Source: Enterobacter ludwigii (GTDB taxonomy: Bacteria > Pseudomonadota > Gammaproteobacteria > Enterobacterales > Enterobacteriaceae). Taken from it: DNA of 64,000 bases. Below, piece by piece: positions 35,376 through 43,965 of this stretch. Location: assembly GCA_900068845.1 (NCBI GenBank), contig CEFQ01000008.1:124001-188000 (forward strand), given 5' to 3'. The notes under the pieces are model-generated. The model was not told where the DNA came from. It searched no databases and saw nothing but the letters and a program-made list of their open reading frames with translations. The position numbers and the translations under genes are program-made. Within the stretch, counting starts at the first letter, position 1. Each line of letters begins with the position of its first letter.

Positions 35376-36302
35376 TTATGCATTAAGCTTCGCGGTTAAC
35401 GCGCGTAGCGGCGTGCGTAAGGTCTCATGCAGCGCGCGGATCGCCGGGGAAAACTGTTTGCGATGCGGGCAGATAAGGTGCAGCGGCGTACTTTCGCCCG
35501 GCATCTCCGGCATCACGCGTTCCAGCCTGCCGGCCAGCACATCGTCACACACATCAATCCACGATTTATAGGCGATGCCCATACCGGCAATGGCCCAGCG
35601 CCGCGCGACTTCGGCGTCATCGCACAGCATGCGGCTTTTCACCGTGATCTGGCGGCGCATGCCATCTTGTGGAAAAGTCCATTTGTCGTAAACGTGGCCG
35701 CCCATCATAAACAGCAGGCCATGATGGTGCTGCGCGATCTCCTCCAGCTTTTGCGGACGGCCATGACGATTGAGATAATCCGGCGACGCCACCATCACGC
35801 GGCGATTGTCCTCCGCCAGCGGCAACGCCACGTAGCTGCTGTCTTCCAGCTTGCCGTAACGAATGGCGATATCCACTGGATCGCGAAACACATCGCTGAT
35901 CTGATCGGAAAAAGAGAGACGCACCGCCAGCGCCGGGTGCGCGCGGCAAAAATCGGTGATCAGCGGTAGCAGGATGTTGCGGCCAATATCCGAGGGCAGC
36001 GCGATTTTCAGCTCACCGCTCAGCGCATCTTCATCGCTCTGCAAGCTGTCGGCACCGGCATGCATCAGTGCCAGCATCTCTTGCGCATAGGGCAGATATT
36101 TTTCTCCTTCGGCGGTTAAGCGCAGGCTGCGCGTGGAGCGGGCGAACAAGCGCCGATCCAGTTCGCGCTCCAGCCGCTGAATGGCCGCGCTGACCTGACC
36201 GGGCAGCAAATTCACTTCGCGTGCCGCGCGTGAAAAACTGCCGAGTGCGGCGGAACGCACAAACAGGGTGACATCTTCCAGTCGAATCATCTTCTTATTC
36301 AT
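35376..36302 (-). CDS. LysR-family regulator (divergent to oxidoreductase)
   Basis: 308 residues. The N-terminal HTH MIRLEDVTLFVRSAALGSFSRAAREVNLLPGQVSAAIQRLERELDRRLFARSTRSLRLTAEG-type order marks the AaeR/YafC-like LysR branch; the effector domain follows from about residue 90. It is divergent from the quinone-oxidoreductase-like gene at 36433, the usual arrangement for a LysR regulator and its target. A perfect palindrome at 36322 lies in the shared promoter. Confidence 0.9.
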   Translation of the reverse strand: MNKKMIRLEDVTLFVRSAALGSFSRAAREVNLLPGQVSAAIQRLERELDRRLFARSTRSLRLTAEGEKYLPYAQEMLALMHAGADSLQSDEDALSGELKIALPSDIGRNILLPLITDFCRAHPALAVRLSFSDQISDVFRDPVDIAIRYGKLEDSSYVALPLAEDNRRVMVASPDYLNRHGRPQKLEEIAQHHHGLLFMMGGHVYDKWTFPQDGMRRQITVKSRMLCDDAEVARRWAIAGMGIAYKSWIDVCDDVLAGRLERVMPEMPGESTPLHLICPHRKQFSPAIRALHETLRTPLRALTAKLNA

Positions 36303-36321
36303 TGTGGTAGTCAGCAGGGAT

Positions 36322-36340
36322 TTTCACTCTAAGAGTGAAA
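36322..36340. promoter_or_regulatory. Perfect 9-1-9 palindrome, candidate LysR operator
   Basis: TTTCACTCT-A-AGAGTGAAA lies 20 bp upstream of the LysR start and 93 bp before the divergent oxidoreductase start. Its length and position fit an autoregulatory recognition site. Confidence 0.7.
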
Positions 36341-36432
36341 GTGTTCACCTGCAACTGGCATTTTTCATTGCGCTGCAGCCCGCTATGCTGAATTCACCTC
36401 ACCAAACCTGCTGATGAATAAGGATCTGCCTG

Positions 36433-37434
36433 ATGAAAGCTATCGTCTATAGCCAAAACGGTTTACCGATTTCCGATGAAAATGCGCTGTATGAACTCGA
36501 GGTCGATAAGCCGACGCCGGGCGCGCGCGATCTGCTGGTAAAAATTCACGCCATTGCAGTGAATCCAGTGGACACCAAAGTGCGCGCCGGTGCGCCAACC
36601 GATAAGCCGCGCATTCTCGGTTGGGATGCGGTAGGCGTGGTGGAAGCGGTGGGCGCGGATGTCACGCTGTTCCAGCCGGGCGATGAGGTGTTCTACGCCG
36701 GAGATATCACCCGCGCCGGCAGCTATGCCGAATATGGGCTGGTGGATGAGCGCATCGCCGGCCATAAACCGCGTTCGCTGAACGACGCCGATGCCGCCGC
36801 GTTGCCGCTCACCTCGCTGACGGCGTGGGAACTGCTGTTTGATCGTCTGGAGGTGCAGGCCGATGATAACGCCACGTTGCTGATTATTGGCGCAGGCGGC
36901 GGCGTCGGTTCCATGTTGACGCAACTCGCCAGCAAGCTAACCAAATTGACGGTGATCGGCACCGCTTCCCGCCCGGAAACCGCGGAGTGGGTGCGTTCAC
37001 TCGGCGCGCACCATGTGATTGATCATTCTCAACCGCTGGGCGAACAGCTGGCGGCGATTGGACATAAAGAGGTGCGCTATGTCGCCTCGCTGACGCACAC
37101 CGACAGCTATTACGATCAGCTGATTGATGCGCTCGCGCCGCAGGGCAAGCTGGCGTTGATTGACGATCCGGAAACGCTGGATGCGGTGCCACTGAAGCGC
37201 AAAGCGATTTCGCTGCACTGGGAATTGATGTTTACCCGCTCGCTGTTCCAAACCGCCGATATGCAGCGCCAGCATGAGATTCTACAGCGCGTGAGCCAGT
37301 TGATTGATGACCAAACCTTGCAAACCACCGCCGGCGAACATCACGGCACCATTAATGCCGCCAATTTGCGCAAGGCGCATGCGCTGATCGAGAGTGGTCG
37401 CGCACGCGGTAAGATCGTGTTGAGCGAGTTTTAA
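36433..37434 (+). CDS. Zinc-independent quinone/NADPH oxidoreductase of the MDR (alcohol dehydrogenase) superfamily
   Basis: 333 residues, ADH-like GroES domain then Rossmann domain. Signatures: IHAIAVNPVDTKVR, LGWDAVGVVEAVG, LPLTSLTAWELLFDRL and the nucleotide site IIGAGGGVGSMLTQLA near residue 153. No zinc-binding Cys cluster is seen, which fits the zinc-free quinone oxidoreductase/ZADH branch (QorB-like, YhdH-like). Probably LysR-regulated; substrate is likely a quinone or electrophilic carbonyl compound. Confidence 0.88.
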   Translation: MKAIVYSQNGLPISDENALYELEVDKPTPGARDLLVKIHAIAVNPVDTKVRAGAPTDKPRILGWDAVGVVEAVGADVTLFQPGDEVFYAGDITRAGSYAEYGLVDERIAGHKPRSLNDADAAALPLTSLTAWELLFDRLEVQADDNATLLIIGAGGGVGSMLTQLASKLTKLTVIGTASRPETAEWVRSLGAHHVIDHSQPLGEQLAAIGHKEVRYVASLTHTDSYYDQLIDALAPQGKLALIDDPETLDAVPLKRKAISLHWELMFTRSLFQTADMQRQHEILQRVSQLIDDQTLQTTAGEHHGTINAANLRKAHALIESGRARGKIVLSEF

Positions 37435-37465
37435 GTAAACAAGTGCAATAAATAACTCAAAACAC

Positions 37466-37528
37466 GCGCAATAAATTGCGCCGCTACGGATATCCGCACG
37501 CTTCTGTAGCGGCGCGATTTATCGCGCT
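37466..37528. repeat. Family A palindromic repeat (reversed order)
   Basis: GCGCAATAAATTGCGCCGCT followed after ~17 bp by TGTAGCGGCGCGATTTATCG. The two arms point outward compared with the copy at 6907. Confidence 0.75.
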
Positions 37529-37549
37529 TAATGCAATAAGGAATAAGCA

Positions 37550-38203
37550 ATGACTCTTAATGATGCAGTCGCGCGTCGTCACACCGTCAAAGCGTTTGAG
37601 GGCGGTAAAAGCTTGCCGCAGGAAGAGATCGAAACGTTATTAAACGTGCTGCGCAACAGCCCGTCCTCGGTCAATTCGCAGCCCTGGCACTTTGTGGTGG
37701 CATCAACCGCTGCAGGCCGCGAGCAGATGGCTAAATCCACCGACGGTGCATTTGTCTACAACAGCCCGAAGGTGCTGAATGCATCACACGTCATCGCACT
37801 GTGCATGCGCACCGATCTGGATGAAGCGCATCTGCAAAACGTGTTGGCGCAGGAAGAAGCGGACGGACGTTTCGCTAAGCCGGAAGGCAAAACGGGCCAG
37901 GATAACAGCCGTCGCAGCTACGTTGATATGCACCGTTACGAGCAACGTGATGTGCCCCAGTGGATGGAAAAACAGGTTTATCTGGCGCTGGGCGGATTGC
38001 TGCTGGGCGCGGCAATGTTAGGTATTGATGCCACTCCGATGGAAGGCTTTGATCAACGCGCGTTGGATCAGGCGCTGGGCCTGCGCGAGAAAGGTTTTAC
38101 CAGCGTGGTGCTGGTGTCGCTCGGCTATCGCAGTGACGCAGATTTCAATGCCGCGCTGCCAAAATCACGTTTGCCGCGCGATGAAATTTTTACTTTTATT
38201 TAA
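37550..38203 (+). CDS. nfsB: Oxygen-insensitive NAD(P)H nitroreductase NfsB
   Basis: 217 residues, the usual NfsB length. FMN-binding Arg-His-Thr (ARRHTVKAF), LRNSPSSVNSQPWHFVV, FVYNSPKVLNASHVIALC, MEKQVYLALGGLLLGAAMLGIDATPMEGFD and the end ALPKSRLPRDEIFTFI follow E. coli NfsB. It reduces nitroaromatics, quinones and dihydropteridine by two-electron transfer with FMN. It stands alone between two palindromic repeats but next to another reductase, hinting at a detoxification pair. Confidence 0.93.
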   Translation: MTLNDAVARRHTVKAFEGGKSLPQEEIETLLNVLRNSPSSVNSQPWHFVVASTAAGREQMAKSTDGAFVYNSPKVLNASHVIALCMRTDLDEAHLQNVLAQEEADGRFAKPEGKTGQDNSRRSYVDMHRYEQRDVPQWMEKQVYLALGGLLLGAAMLGIDATPMEGFDQRALDQALGLREKGFTSVVLVSLGYRSDADFNAALPKSRLPRDEIFTFI

Positions 38204-38211
38204 GCTCGTTG

Positions 38212-38272
38212 TGCAATAAATTGCGCCGCTACGAATAGGTACAGGCCTTTGTAACGGCGCGATTTATCGCGC
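38212..38272. repeat. Family A palindromic repeat
   Basis: TGCAATAAATTGCGCCGCTA and, after ~16 bp, TGTAACGGCGCGATTTATCG, with one base change in the second arm (GTAACGG instead of GTAGCGG). Confidence 0.7.
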
Positions 38273-38458
38273 ACTGTTTATCCGGAAAATCGTCGCGTAA
38301 AACGGTTTCGCCATCCTCAATATGTCCCTCTCTGTGTCAGAAAACGCCTGTCTATCCGCTGTAACAGCTTAAAAATTTCGTGAACATCCTCGCAATTCGA
38401 ATAGTTCCTGAGCGTCACTACTTGCCAAAATTCCCGCTGTATGTAATTTATTCCATAA

Positions 38459-38478
38459 CTTCACAAATAATCGTGAAG
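38459..38478. promoter_or_regulatory. Inverted repeat, candidate RpiR operator
   Basis: CTTCAC-N8-GTGAAG, 42 bp upstream of the first gene of the sugar operon. A 20-bp span suits a dimeric regulator; the local RpiR-type protein (43106) is the obvious candidate. Confidence 0.5.
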
Positions 38479-38519
38479 AAGGAAAGTACATTACAACTTG
38501 TCTCATAGGATCCTTCCTC

Positions 38520-39500
38520 ATGTCGGAATTAAAGTTTGCTACACGTTTGAACTCTTTCGCCTCTGGGGCGCATCTTTACTGGCCCGATCAGCAGGGAAAA
38601 CCCTCTGTTTTACAGATGATTGCGCGTGCAGGAAACGTGCAAGGATTAACGCATCTTGACCTCAACTATCCGCAGCACATCACCACCGATATCACAACGA
38701 TGCGCCAGGCGATTGCCGATGCCGGTTTAGCCGTCAACGGTATGCAGATGCGTTGGGATGCGCCACAGTTCAAAATTGGGGCTTTTACCAATCCGGATGC
38801 CAAAATTCGTCGTGAAGCCATTGAACTGACCAAACGCGGTATCGATGCCGGTCGTGAATTTGGTTCAAGCCTGATGACGTTGTGGATGGGGCAGGACGGT
38901 TTCGATTACTGCTTCCAGGCTGACTATAAAAAAATGTGGGAAGACGCGGTCAGCGCAGTACGCGAAGTGGCTGAATATGCGCCAGAGATCGACGTTAGCA
39001 TCGAATACAAACCCAACGAGCCGCGTGCCTACAGCATCTTCCCCAATGCGACAACCTGCCTGCTCGCGGTCGAAGAGGCGGGCTGCAAAAATCTCGGTAT
39101 CACGCTGGACTTTGCGCATGTGCTGTTTGCCAACGAAATTCCGGCTTTTGCCGCCGCGATGGTCGCGCGTCGCTCACGTCTGCTGGGTCTGGATTTGAAT
39201 GATGGCTGGGGCAAACGTGATGACGGGTTGATGGCGGGATCGGTCAATCCACGTGCCACGCTGGAATTCCTCTGGCAGATGCAGCGTGATGGCTATAAAG
39301 GCGCTTATTACTTCGATACCTTCCCGGACGCCAGCGGCCTCGACCCTATCCGTGAAGCGGAAATCAATATCGCGACGGTGACCCGCCTGCTGAAATTGTG
39401 CGAGAAACTCAATAATAATCCAGCGCTGGAAGAAGCCATCAGCCGTCAGGATGCCGTCGCCTCGCAGCAAATTGTGAATGACATCATGCTTGCGCGTTAA
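38520..39500 (+). CDS. Xylose-isomerase-like TIM-barrel protein (sugar isomerase/epimerase family)
   Basis: 326 residues of the AP endonuclease 2/xylose-isomerase-like barrel family. FATRLNSFASGAH at the start, THLDLNYPQH, the metal-ligand-like EYKPNEPR near residue 162, the GITLDFAHVLFANE helix near 195 and LGLDLNDGWGKRDDGLMAGSV near 225 fit metal-dependent ketose epimerases or isomerases. As first gene of an ABC sugar operon it probably converts the imported sugar or its phosphate before or after the PfkB kinase. The exact sugar is not evident. Confidence 0.82.
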   Translation: MSELKFATRLNSFASGAHLYWPDQQGKPSVLQMIARAGNVQGLTHLDLNYPQHITTDITTMRQAIADAGLAVNGMQMRWDAPQFKIGAFTNPDAKIRREAIELTKRGIDAGREFGSSLMTLWMGQDGFDYCFQADYKKMWEDAVSAVREVAEYAPEIDVSIEYKPNEPRAYSIFPNATTCLLAVEEAGCKNLGITLDFAHVLFANEIPAFAAAMVARRSRLLGLDLNDGWGKRDDGLMAGSVNPRATLEFLWQMQRDGYKGAYYFDTFPDASGLDPIREAEINIATVTRLLKLCEKLNNNPALEEAISRQDAVASQQIVNDIMLAR

Positions 39501-39550
39501 GCAAGCGAACCACACCCACGTCCAGCTACAACTATAAAAAGGCTAACACC

Positions 39551-40591
39551 ATGAAAAAGCTTTTACTCTCTGCCCTTACCTCCGCGTTGCTCTGCTCCAG
39601 CGTTTACGCTGCAACCTTGCCACCGCTGAAATCCGATTCTGAACCCGATCGTACCGACTGGACGCAATTGGAAAGCAAATACGGCCCAATGCCAAAAGTC
39701 GATGCCAAGCTGAAAATTGGTGGCGTGTCAAAAACGCTAACCAATGAATACTGGCGCTCACTGGGTGAGGGCTATCAAAACATCGCGAAGAAATACGGTT
39801 TCACCGTGGCGTACCAGGCTGCAGCGAATGAAGACGATCAACTTGGTCAGTTGTCGATTGCTGAAACGTTAATTGCGCAGGGCTTCAATGGCCTGCTGGT
39901 ATCGCCGCAAACCGACATCAACCTCGAACCTGCGCTGGAAAGTGCCAATAGCAAAGGCATTCCGGTGGTAAACGTGAACGATGCGGTGGTGCCGAGCGCA
40001 CAGCATTATGTCGGGAATGTGCAAAAAGATAATGGCGTGCGCGTGGCGAAATGGTTTATCCAGCATCATCCACAAGGCGGCAAAGTGGCAGTGATCGAAG
40101 GCCAGCCGGGCGTGTACGCAGCGGGCCAGCGTACCGCTGGCTTCAAAGAGACGCTGCAGGCCAACGGCAAATTCAACATCGTCGCGAGTGTGCCAGCGAA
40201 CTGGAGTCGCGAGCAGGCATTCAACGCTGCCTCCACCATTCTCCAGCAACATCCTGACTTGATCGGTTTCTACGCCAACAATGACACCATGGCATTGGGC
40301 GTGGTGGAAGCCGTGAGTTCGCAGAATAAAGCCAAACAGACCGCGGTATTTGGCACTGACGGCATTTCAGATGCGTATGCATCAATCAAGCGCGGTGAAT
40401 TGACCGGCACGGTGGATAGCTTCCCGGTGCTGACTGGCGAAGTGGCGACAGAAGTGATTCTGCGTTTAATCGGCGGACAGAAACTGTCGCGCGTGGTGAC
40501 CACGCCGCAGGCGTTGATTACCAAAGATAACGCCGAGGCTTTCTCCACCAAAGACAATAACAAACTGCGTCAGTTGCTGGCACAGCAGTAA
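39551..40591 (+). CDS. Periplasmic sugar-binding protein (ribose/galactose type)
   Basis: 346 residues with a signal peptide ending at SVYAATL. The periplasmic-binding protein fold of the RbsB/TorT-like class is seen: LKIGGVSKTLTNEYWRSLGEG, LIAQGFNGLLVSPQTD, VAVIEGQPGVYAAGQRTAGFKE, FYANNDTMALGVVEAV and VFGTDGISDAYASIKRGELTGTV. The mature N-terminus carries an unusual ~40-residue extension (DSEPDRTDWTQLESKYGPMP) before the first strand. Delivers the substrate to the RbsA/RbsC-like pair that follows. Confidence 0.9.
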   Translation: MKKLLLSALTSALLCSSVYAATLPPLKSDSEPDRTDWTQLESKYGPMPKVDAKLKIGGVSKTLTNEYWRSLGEGYQNIAKKYGFTVAYQAAANEDDQLGQLSIAETLIAQGFNGLLVSPQTDINLEPALESANSKGIPVVNVNDAVVPSAQHYVGNVQKDNGVRVAKWFIQHHPQGGKVAVIEGQPGVYAAGQRTAGFKETLQANGKFNIVASVPANWSREQAFNAASTILQQHPDLIGFYANNDTMALGVVEAVSSQNKAKQTAVFGTDGISDAYASIKRGELTGTVDSFPVLTGEVATEVILRLIGGQKLSRVVTTPQALITKDNAEAFSTKDNNKLRQLLAQQ

Positions 40592-40607
40592 AACAGGCGG
40601 AGAGCGT

Positions 40608-42110
40608 ATGGAACAGTATCGCTTAATGATGCGCGGCATCACAAAAACCTACGGCAGCGCTGCGGCGCTGCAAGAGGTGGATTTTATGGTGCGGCCAGGT
40701 GAAGTACACGCGCTCATCGGTGAGAACGGGGCGGGCAAATCAACGCTGCTCAACATTCTTTCTGGTGTGCGCCCGGCCGACAGTGGCGAGATTCACGTCA
40801 ACGGACAACGGGTGCAGATGAAGAACCCGTTGAGCGCACGCCATGCCGGCATCGCGATGATTCACCAGGAATTACAGCATGTTCCAGAGCTCTCCGTAGC
40901 CCAGAATATGTTTCTCGGCCGTCCACTTACTACCATGAACGGCTTATTCGTGGACAAGCGTGCGCAACTGGCGCGTGCGGTGCACATTCTTAAGCAGCTG
41001 GATCCCAGCATTAATCCGGCTGAGCCGATTAAGAATCTTAAGGTATCGCAGCAGCAGATCGTGGAAATAGCGCGTGCGCTGTTGGATGAAGCCAAGATCA
41101 TCGCCATGGATGAACCCACCTCAAGTCTGACGCCACGTGAGTTTGAGCGCCTGGCTGAGTTGATCGCTGATTTGAAGTCGACCGGGGTGTCACTGATCTA
41201 CGTGTCGCACAAGATGAATGAGATTTTCCAGGTATGCGATCGCGCCACCATCATGCGCGACGGCCGCCAGGTTGGCGTCGTGAATATTTGTGATGAAACC
41301 GAAGAGAGTATCGTCGCCAAAATGGTCGGGCGTAAAATCGAGAAGCTGGAACATCACTCGTGGGCCACCGATCGTCAGGTGCTGCAGGTAGAAAATGTGG
41401 CGCGCGGCAACGAGATTAAACCTGCCAGTTTCACCGTCTGCGCGGGGGAAGTGCTTGGCATTGCCGGATTAGTCGGCGCCGGTCGTACCGAACTGCTCAA
41501 GTTGATTGCCGGTATCGATAAGCGCAGCGCCGGTGAAGTCCGCGTCAACGGCAAAGCAGTACGCAATCATAATGTCAGTGCCGCTATTCGCGCTGGCATC
41601 GGTTTGGTGCCGGAAGATCGCAAGAAAGAGGGCATCATCAAGGCGCGCGCGGTGAAAATGAACATGGCGCTTCCTTCAATGCGTAACTTCACGCTGGGTG
41701 GTGTGATCCGTAAAGCGAAGCTGAATCACGTCGCACAAGAGGTGATGTCTGACCTGAAACTGCGTCCGCTGAATATCGAAAAACCGATCGGTACACTGAG
41801 CGGCGGTAATCAACAAAAGGTGATTATTGGTCGTTGGGTGGCGGCGGATGCAGAAGTATTTTTATTTGATGAACCAACCCGGGGAATTGATATCGGTGCC
41901 AAATCAGAAATTTATAATCTGATTGAGAAACTGGCACAGCAAGGCAAAGCCATTGTGGTGGTCTCTTCGGAAATGACGGAGATATTGCGGGTATCCGATC
42001 GCGTTTTAGTCATGCGTGAAGGAAAAATCACCCGCGAACTGCAGGGCGCAGAAATTACCGAAGAGAATATCGCTAGCTTTGCGATAAAAGAAATTAAAGA
42101 AGTCGTTTAA
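40608..42110 (+). CDS. Sugar ABC transporter ATPase, RbsA/MglA type (two ABC domains)
   Basis: 500 residues with tandem ABC domains. First: Walker A GENGAGKSTLLNILSG near residue 38, KVSQQQIVEIARALL, Walker B IIAMDEPTSSLT. Second (about 255-500): LVGAGRTELLKLIAG with a degenerate Walker A, signature LSGGNQQKVIIGRW, Walker B VFLFDEPTRGIDIG. This arrangement defines the CUT2 family of pentose/hexose/inositol importers. Sits 17 bp after the binding-protein gene. Confidence 0.93.
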   Translation: MEQYRLMMRGITKTYGSAAALQEVDFMVRPGEVHALIGENGAGKSTLLNILSGVRPADSGEIHVNGQRVQMKNPLSARHAGIAMIHQELQHVPELSVAQNMFLGRPLTTMNGLFVDKRAQLARAVHILKQLDPSINPAEPIKNLKVSQQQIVEIARALLDEAKIIAMDEPTSSLTPREFERLAELIADLKSTGVSLIYVSHKMNEIFQVCDRATIMRDGRQVGVVNICDETEESIVAKMVGRKIEKLEHHSWATDRQVLQVENVARGNEIKPASFTVCAGEVLGIAGLVGAGRTELLKLIAGIDKRSAGEVRVNGKAVRNHNVSAAIRAGIGLVPEDRKKEGIIKARAVKMNMALPSMRNFTLGGVIRKAKLNHVAQEVMSDLKLRPLNIEKPIGTLSGGNQQKVIIGRWVAADAEVFLFDEPTRGIDIGAKSEIYNLIEKLAQQGKAIVVVSSEMTEILRVSDRVLVMREGKITRELQGAEITEENIASFAIKEIKEVV

Positions 42111-42134
42111 CGCTTATTCTATCAAGGCTAAATT

Positions 42135-43106
42135 ATGATGACGCAAAGTTCCACTCAGTCTACAGCTGTGCCGTCGGCGCTGCTCAAATTTAATCTGCGC
42201 GACGCGGGCACGTTAATCGGTCTGATTATTATCGTCGTGACCTTTTCATTTTTATCGCCGGTGTTTTTTACCGTGCCAAACTTGCTGAATATTCTGCAGC
42301 AGTCTTCAATCAACGCCTTAATTGCGTTGGGTATGACGCTAGTGATTATTTCGGGCGGCATTGACCTCTCTGTTGGACCGACGGCAGCGTTGTCCGCGGT
42401 ATTAGGTGCCACCATGATGGTGGCGGGTGTTCCGGTGCCAGTCGCCATTATGGCAACGTTAGGGATTGGCGCGCTGTGTGGCGTATTTAGCGGATCTCTC
42501 ATTGCGTATGCGGGGTTACAGCCTTTTATTGTCACGCTCGGCGGATTATCACTCTTCCGTGCTATCGCACTGATTTATACCGGCGGTAATCCAGTATTTG
42601 GTATTCCAATGGAATTCCGCAGTATCATCAACAGTGCGGTATTTGGCGTACCTACACCAATCGTCATTGTCGCGGTTATCGCACTGGTATTATGGGTGGT
42701 CATGAATAAAACCCCACTGGGTGAATATATCCTTGCGGTGGGCGGTAACGAAGAAGCGGCGCGCGTGGCCGGTGTGCCGGTAAAACGCACCAAAGTGACC
42801 GTGTATATTATTTCTGGCACGCTAGCGTCACTGGCTTCGTTAATTCTGATTGGTCGCTTAGGTGCCGCTGAACCCACGATCGGCAATTTATGGGAGCTGG
42901 ACGCGATTGCCGCGGCGGCGATTGGCGGCGCATCGTTGATGGGCGGGAAAGGCAGCATCATCGGTACCCTGATCGGTGCGATTATTCTTGGCGCACTGCG
43001 TAATGGCTTGACTCTGCTAAATATTCAGGCCTTTTACCAATTGCTTGCTACCGGCCTAATCATTATTATAGCGATGTTGATTGACCGGGCGACAAGAGGC
43101 AGGTAA
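42135..43106 (+). CDS. Sugar ABC transporter permease, RbsC type
   Basis: 323 residues, 8-10 membrane segments. ALGMTLVIISGGIDLSVGPTAALSAV near residue 65 is the diagnostic RbsC/MglC/XylH block, with later GGNEEAARVAGVPVKRTKVTVYIISG and AIGGASLMGGKGSIIGTLIGA. CUT2 permeases work as homodimers with the double ATPase. The stop overlaps the start of the RpiR gene by one base, showing tight coupling. Confidence 0.93.
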   Translation: MMTQSSTQSTAVPSALLKFNLRDAGTLIGLIIIVVTFSFLSPVFFTVPNLLNILQQSSINALIALGMTLVIISGGIDLSVGPTAALSAVLGATMMVAGVPVPVAIMATLGIGALCGVFSGSLIAYAGLQPFIVTLGGLSLFRAIALIYTGGNPVFGIPMEFRSIINSAVFGVPTPIVIVAVIALVLWVVMNKTPLGEYILAVGGNEEAARVAGVPVKRTKVTVYIISGTLASLASLILIGRLGAAEPTIGNLWELDAIAAAAIGGASLMGGKGSIIGTLIGAIILGALRNGLTLLNIQAFYQLLATGLIIIIAMLIDRATRGR

Positions 43107-43963
43107 TGAAGCAAGATCCGCGAGCCATTGGCGCTCAAATTCGCATGCGGTTACCGCAACTGACGCCGTTAGAAAGACGTGTAGCAGAAGCGATTATTTC
43201 CAGAACCGACATTAATGAACAAACATCACTGCAAGAGATCGCTGAGGAAAATGGTGTCTCACAGGCGATGATTGTGAAAATTACCAAGAAGCTTAACTTT
43301 ACTGGCTTTCGTAATTTTCGTACCGGATTGATTTATTATAATCAGTCTGAGGTGGCGGGTTTGCATGCAGAAATTGAGCCAGACGATTCGTCGGAGCAAT
43401 TGCTAGCAAAAGTATTCAGAACCTCTATTCAGGCGATAGAAGAAACTTTATCTATTCTGGATATTTCGCAGTTTAACCGCGCGGCAGACATTTTATTTAA
43501 AGCGCGTCATATCGATCTTTATGCGGTGGGCGGTTCTGCCACGGTAGCACGCGATTTATCGCATAAGTTGCTAAAGATCGGTATTAAATCGACGGCCTAC
43601 GATGATGCCCATATTATGCTGATGTCGGCAGCGGTTTTGTCTGATGATGATGTGGTTATCGCCATCAGCCATTCCGGTGCGACGCGCGCGGTAAATGATC
43701 CTATTAAGCTGGCGGCACGTAACGGCGCAAAAATTATTGCGATTACGAATTATGCCGAGTCGCCCATTGCGCGTATTGCGCATGTGGTTCTTACATCAAC
43801 TTCTCAGGGATCGCACCTGCTTGGCGAAAATGCCGCATCACGTATCGCGCAGTTAAATATTCTCGATGCGTTATTCGTCGCGATTGCCAAAAAAGATCTT
43901 AAGCGGGCAGAAACTAATCTGATGAAAACCCAGCGTGCGGTTCAGGACCTGCGAGACTTTTAG
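43106..43963 (+). CDS. RpiR/MurR-family regulator (HTH + SIS)
   Basis: 285 residues: N-terminal HTH_6 (IRMRLPQLTPLERRVAEAIISR, LQEIAEENGVSQAMIVKITKKLNFTGFRNFR) and a C-terminal SIS sugar-phosphate-binding domain (YAVGGSATVARDLSHKLLKIG, VVIAISHSGATRAV). SIS regulators sense phosphosugars, consistent with the PfkB kinase next door. Probably controls its own operon, perhaps via the inverted repeat at 38459. Confidence 0.92.
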   Translation: MKQDPRAIGAQIRMRLPQLTPLERRVAEAIISRTDINEQTSLQEIAEENGVSQAMIVKITKKLNFTGFRNFRTGLIYYNQSEVAGLHAEIEPDDSSEQLLAKVFRTSIQAIEETLSILDISQFNRAADILFKARHIDLYAVGGSATVARDLSHKLLKIGIKSTAYDDAHIMLMSAAVLSDDDVVIAISHSGATRAVNDPIKLAARNGAKIIAITNYAESPIARIAHVVLTSTSQGSHLLGENAASRIAQLNILDALFVAIAKKDLKRAETNLMKTQRAVQDLRDF

Positions 43964-43965
43964 TC

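Larger units (their letters stand above)
38204..38519. other. 316-bp intergenic region before the sugar-ABC operon
   Basis: Holds the family A repeat at its left end, ~180 bp with nothing recognisable, then a palindrome (38459) and an AAGGA-type RBS context for the next gene. It is the promoter region of the operon starting at 38520. Confidence 0.6.
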
